From: Alistipes sp.
Lineage (GTDB): Bacteria; Bacteroidota; Bacteroidia; Bacteroidales; Rikenellaceae
NCBI GenBank assembly: GCA_017559685.1
Contig: JAFYQY010000204.1
Coordinates: forward strand, 1-10,091
Direction of reading: 5' to 3'
DNA: 10,091 bases
In this document: positions 9,501 to 10,091 of the stretch, one piece after another
Numbering within the stretch: position 1 is the stretch's first letter
How the letters are laid out: the number at the start of each line of letters is the position of its first letter
Made by a program: the position numbers and the translations under genes
Notes under the pieces: generated by a model
Database searches by the model: none
Seen by the model: the letters and a program-made list of their open reading frames with translations, nothing else
What the model was told of the DNA's origin: nothing

Positions 9501-9624
9501 TACGGAGCTTCGCGAGGCCGATGGTGTATACAAACCGGTATACAAATTCAACGGGGCGGCATATACCCTCGACGACATCGCCTCACGCTGGCATATGCAA
9601 ATCGGCATAAAGATTGTGTTCTAA
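6526..9624 (+). CDS. Oar-like TonB-dependent outer-membrane receptor
   Basis: A complete 1032-residue protein. Signal peptide about 1-19 (VAVSTA|Q); carboxypeptidase-regulatory-like beta domain about 25-106 (IQGVVTSNDNPLPGA, then EGHYAINGMRVGGPY); plug about 125-245 with MDALQAVTITTSSVDVRESG at 211-230 and FTGGGINAVTRSGDNKFRGS at 231-250. The second motif is typical of Oar-like receptors and differs from the SusC signature. The rest is a long aromatic-rich beta-barrel ending MQIGIKIVF with terminal Phe. The family forms outer-membrane channels driven by TonB; substrates of most Bacteroidota members are unknown, and Myxococcus Oar has been linked to protein export. No SusD-like partner follows: a strong terminator begins 27 bases after the stop, so it appears to be transcribed alone. 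Codons differ from the SusC operon, with more GGC, GCC, TCG and CTC. The ATG at 6526 is chosen because the signal peptide starts directly there. Confidence 0.95.
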   Translation: MKRLLATIALLLVVAVSTAQVTTSSIQGVVTSNDNPLPGAAIVALHEPSGTIYGTSANSEGHYAINGMRVGGPYTITVSFLGHEDVVYADITLQLGVSERFDASLQECYTDIEEVLINVQAVPKEQSARNYDRKYYGRNRMETIPTIDRSIYDLTNILSSAVSPASGGIVLAGQSNRYNAFSIDGSPSADIYGLGTTGMTGSLTRANPIPMDALQAVTITTSSVDVRESGFTGGGINAVTRSGDNKFRGSAYTYYNNEHFWGTTPGADIANRTKLTEQMTSIYGVTLSGPIVKGKLHFFLAGEFNRGLTPSSNYPGSGTSALTIDEARRISERYYQLTGYDGGGYDEHNISEITGSAVARLDWNINTDNHLSLRYNMLHADADAGSNTAQSFYFTGSEYTNINRTHSFVAELNTSKEWGSNSLRVGYTRLEDGRLTPESLPAVIINGLGERQNGSATIGTNPYSGCNMLKQDVFIFGDDLSFIRGNHSITVGTANEVYRADNLYLANARGTYTYASLEDFIADNATQYTYGYFASGKKNPPMTTGQFALYAQDKFYIDGISGLDITYGLRIDIPVMFDTPVANDSFNSGYFAKHGTMTGEIPRAQILLSPRVGFVWDPSRMGIFRLYANAGIYTGRIPFVWLSNCYQNTGLRSVGVTVNNPAETPDFSLNPESVGIKSNPSIDLVTSNFRYPQVFRVSVGGSYTLFSRLRLGIDADYTKGINNIFVENLVAEDNGKRLVVGGEGNDMSATYYDSKTSDYSAVYRLSNTQKGYSWSVTGRAEYTYYGFEATASYTYSQSKSVNDGISAQASSNWGRNYAVNSNSPELTNSLYEFPHKVVASLSYSRRYGLFGTNVMLLYNGYSGEHYSLTYAKGKVDVNGDSYRGNSLIYIPREEEMSTMLWADETSQAAYNDYIEADKYLSSHRGKFAERNSHSLPFVHRLDLHFAQSFYFSKHDSRRVELSLDVLNLSNLLSRSWGLVYRTSNWTLSPVTVTELREADGVYKPVYKFNGAAYTLDDIASRWHMQIGIKIVF

Positions 9625-9651
9625 ACGAGGGGCACGAAAGGGTTTTAAATG

Positions 9652-9691
9652 TGGTTGTTTGGCTTGGTCAAACAACCATTTTTATCTTTTT
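9652..9691 (+). terminator. Intrinsic terminator of the Oar-like receptor gene
   Basis: A perfect 10-base inverted repeat, TGGTTGTTTG (9652-9661) and CAAACAACCA (9669-9678), with a seven-base loop, is followed at once by TTTTTATCTTTTT (9679-9691). It starts 27 bases after the receptor stop codon. This is a classic rho-independent terminator and separates the receptor from the lipoprotein gene at 10001. Confidence 0.93.
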
Positions 9692-9694
9692 GAC

Positions 9695-9732
9695 GAGTCG
9701 ACAGAGGGTGACAAAAAGAGTCGACAAAAAGA
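9695..9732. repeat. Short interleaved direct repeats (GAGTCGACA and GACAAAAAGA)
   Basis: GAGTCGACA occurs at 9695-9703 and 9718-9726, 23 bases apart, each containing the palindrome GTCGAC. GACAAAAAGA occurs at 9710-9719 and 9723-9732, 13 bases apart. TCTTTTTGAC at 9685-9694 is nearly the inverted copy of the second repeat. They sit just after the terminator and about 95 bases before the next -7 element. They may be a protein-binding site or the trace of a local duplication; function unknown. Confidence 0.5.
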
Positions 9733-9826
9733 CCCATTTTCCACAAATACCCGATTTTGAACAAAATTTAGGCAATAGAGAGCATAGTTTTTATATAAAA
9801 AGTAGCACAACGAGAGGAAAAATATC

Positions 9827-9834
9827 TATATTTG
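9827..9834 (+). promoter_or_regulatory. -7 promoter element upstream of the lipoprotein gene at 10001
   Basis: TATATTTG is an exact match to TAnnTTTG and is followed by CA, as at 6443-6452. The predicted start near 9840 would give a leader of about 160 nt that includes the poly-G hairpin. No TTTG is found at the expected -33 distance, so the -33 element is weak or absent. Confidence 0.55.
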
Positions 9835-9902
9835 CATTGACAAAAGGCTCTGAACAAGAGCATTTTAGGCATTAACAACACGAAATAAGAGGCGTAACTT
9901 GC

Positions 9903-9935
9903 TGAGGGGGGGGGGATTTAGCCCCTCTCCCCTCA
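9903..9935 (+). promoter_or_regulatory. Very stable hairpin with a ten-G tract in the leader of the next gene
   Basis: TGAGGGG (9903-9909) pairs perfectly with CCCCTCA (9929-9935). Inside, GGGG (9912-9915) can pair with CCCC (9922-9925) around the loop ATTTAG, leaving little more than a bulged T at 9928. The left arm contains ten consecutive G (9906-9915). No T run follows, so it is not a standard intrinsic terminator. It lies between the -7 element at 9827 and the ATG at 10001 and so would fold within the mRNA leader. Possible roles are mRNA stabilisation, attenuation, or the end of a short RNA begun at about 9840. Confidence 0.55.
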
Positions 9936-10000
9936 TTCGCCAATTACGACATATAACAAACAAAAATAACTACATTATTAACTTATTAATTTTTTACATT

Positions 10001-10091
10001 ATGAAAGCGAGATTTTTAGCTTTGGCGGCATTGGTACTCGGTATGGTATCGTGCCAGCAGGAGTTCGACGGTGCTGCTCAGGTGGGTGGTG
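10001..10091 (+). CDS. Lipoprotein, N-terminal 30 residues only (cut by window edge)
   Basis: An open frame starts at ATG 10001 and runs off the window. The visible part is a lipoprotein signal: MKARF, a hydrophobic stretch at residues 5-16, then MVSC with the lipidated cysteine at C18. The residues after it (QQEFDG) include acids, which in Bacteroidota favours export to the cell surface. The leader is AT-rich with no Shine-Dalgarno sequence, as usual for the group. Signal peptides of this style occur on Bacteroidales surface lipoproteins of several unrelated families, including fimbrillin-like proteins, so the mature function cannot be called. The terminator at 9652-9691 separates it from the receptor gene. 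Confidence 0.8.
   Translation, partial: MKARFLALAALVLGMVSCQQEFDGAAQVGG

Larger units (their letters stand above)
9625..10000. other. Intergenic region after the Oar-like receptor
   Basis: A 376-base region without a gene. It holds the terminator of the preceding gene (9652-9691), a cluster of short direct repeats (9695-9732), about 95 bases with nothing recognised, a -7 promoter element (9827-9834), a poly-G hairpin (9903-9935) and a very AT-rich stretch (about 9947-10000) leading into the next lipoprotein gene. An open frame crossing part of it is a continuation of an out-of-frame reading of the receptor gene and is not considered real. Confidence 0.85.

Noticed and set aside
9450..9875. 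Plus-strand 141-codon open frame running past the receptor stop.
   Set aside because: It begins out of frame inside the receptor gene and reads through its terminator, repeats and the next promoter; composition is not protein-like.
1..10091. CRISPR array, tRNA, rRNA, insertion sequence, toxin-antitoxin or phage genes.
   Set aside because: I looked for regularly spaced long repeats, transposase-like proteins, terminal inverted repeats and RNA gene signatures and saw none.

Overview
The window looks like Bacteroidota chromosome, most likely order Bacteroidales. Four things support this: a SusC/SusD outer-membrane pair, Bacteroidota-type lipoprotein signal peptides, several perfect matches to the Bacteroides housekeeping -7 box (TAnnTTTG), and start codons without clear Shine-Dalgarno sequences. 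The protein style resembles Alistipes/Rikenellaceae, but that is an impression from memory; no rRNA or marker gene is present to settle it.

Left half (1-5884, minus strand): one tightly packed operon read right to left. It encodes a SusC-type TonB-dependent porin (1080 aa), a SusD-type substrate-binding lipoprotein (556 aa), and a third surface lipoprotein cut by the left edge, in the position usual for SusE/F-like glycan- or ligand-binding accessory proteins. Gaps are only 21-22 bases and I see no terminator between the genes. The operon has a textbook promoter at 6053-6083 (TTTG, 19-base spacer, TAnnTTTG) and a leader of roughly 165 nt. No glycoside hydrolase, peptidase or regulator is visible, so the imported substrate cannot be named.

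Middle (5885-6525): a 641-base AT-rich divergent intergenic region with the susC promoter, a set of three ATATTT(G/A)-AC repeats spaced 10 and 21 bases apart, and a -7 element for the rightward gene.

Right half (6526-10091, plus strand): a 1032-aa Oar-like TonB-dependent receptor of a different subfamily from SusC, monocistronic by appearance because a strong intrinsic terminator follows it. Then comes a 376-base intergenic region with short direct repeats, a -7 element, and a very stable hairpin containing ten consecutive G. The last 91 bases begin another lipoprotein gene, cut by the right edge.

Overall this is a nutrient-uptake region with two divergently transcribed TonB-dependent receptors. 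I found no convincing undescribed multi-gene system. The points most worth checking are in the non-coding DNA: the helically phased repeats, the poly-G leader hairpin and the long susC leader.
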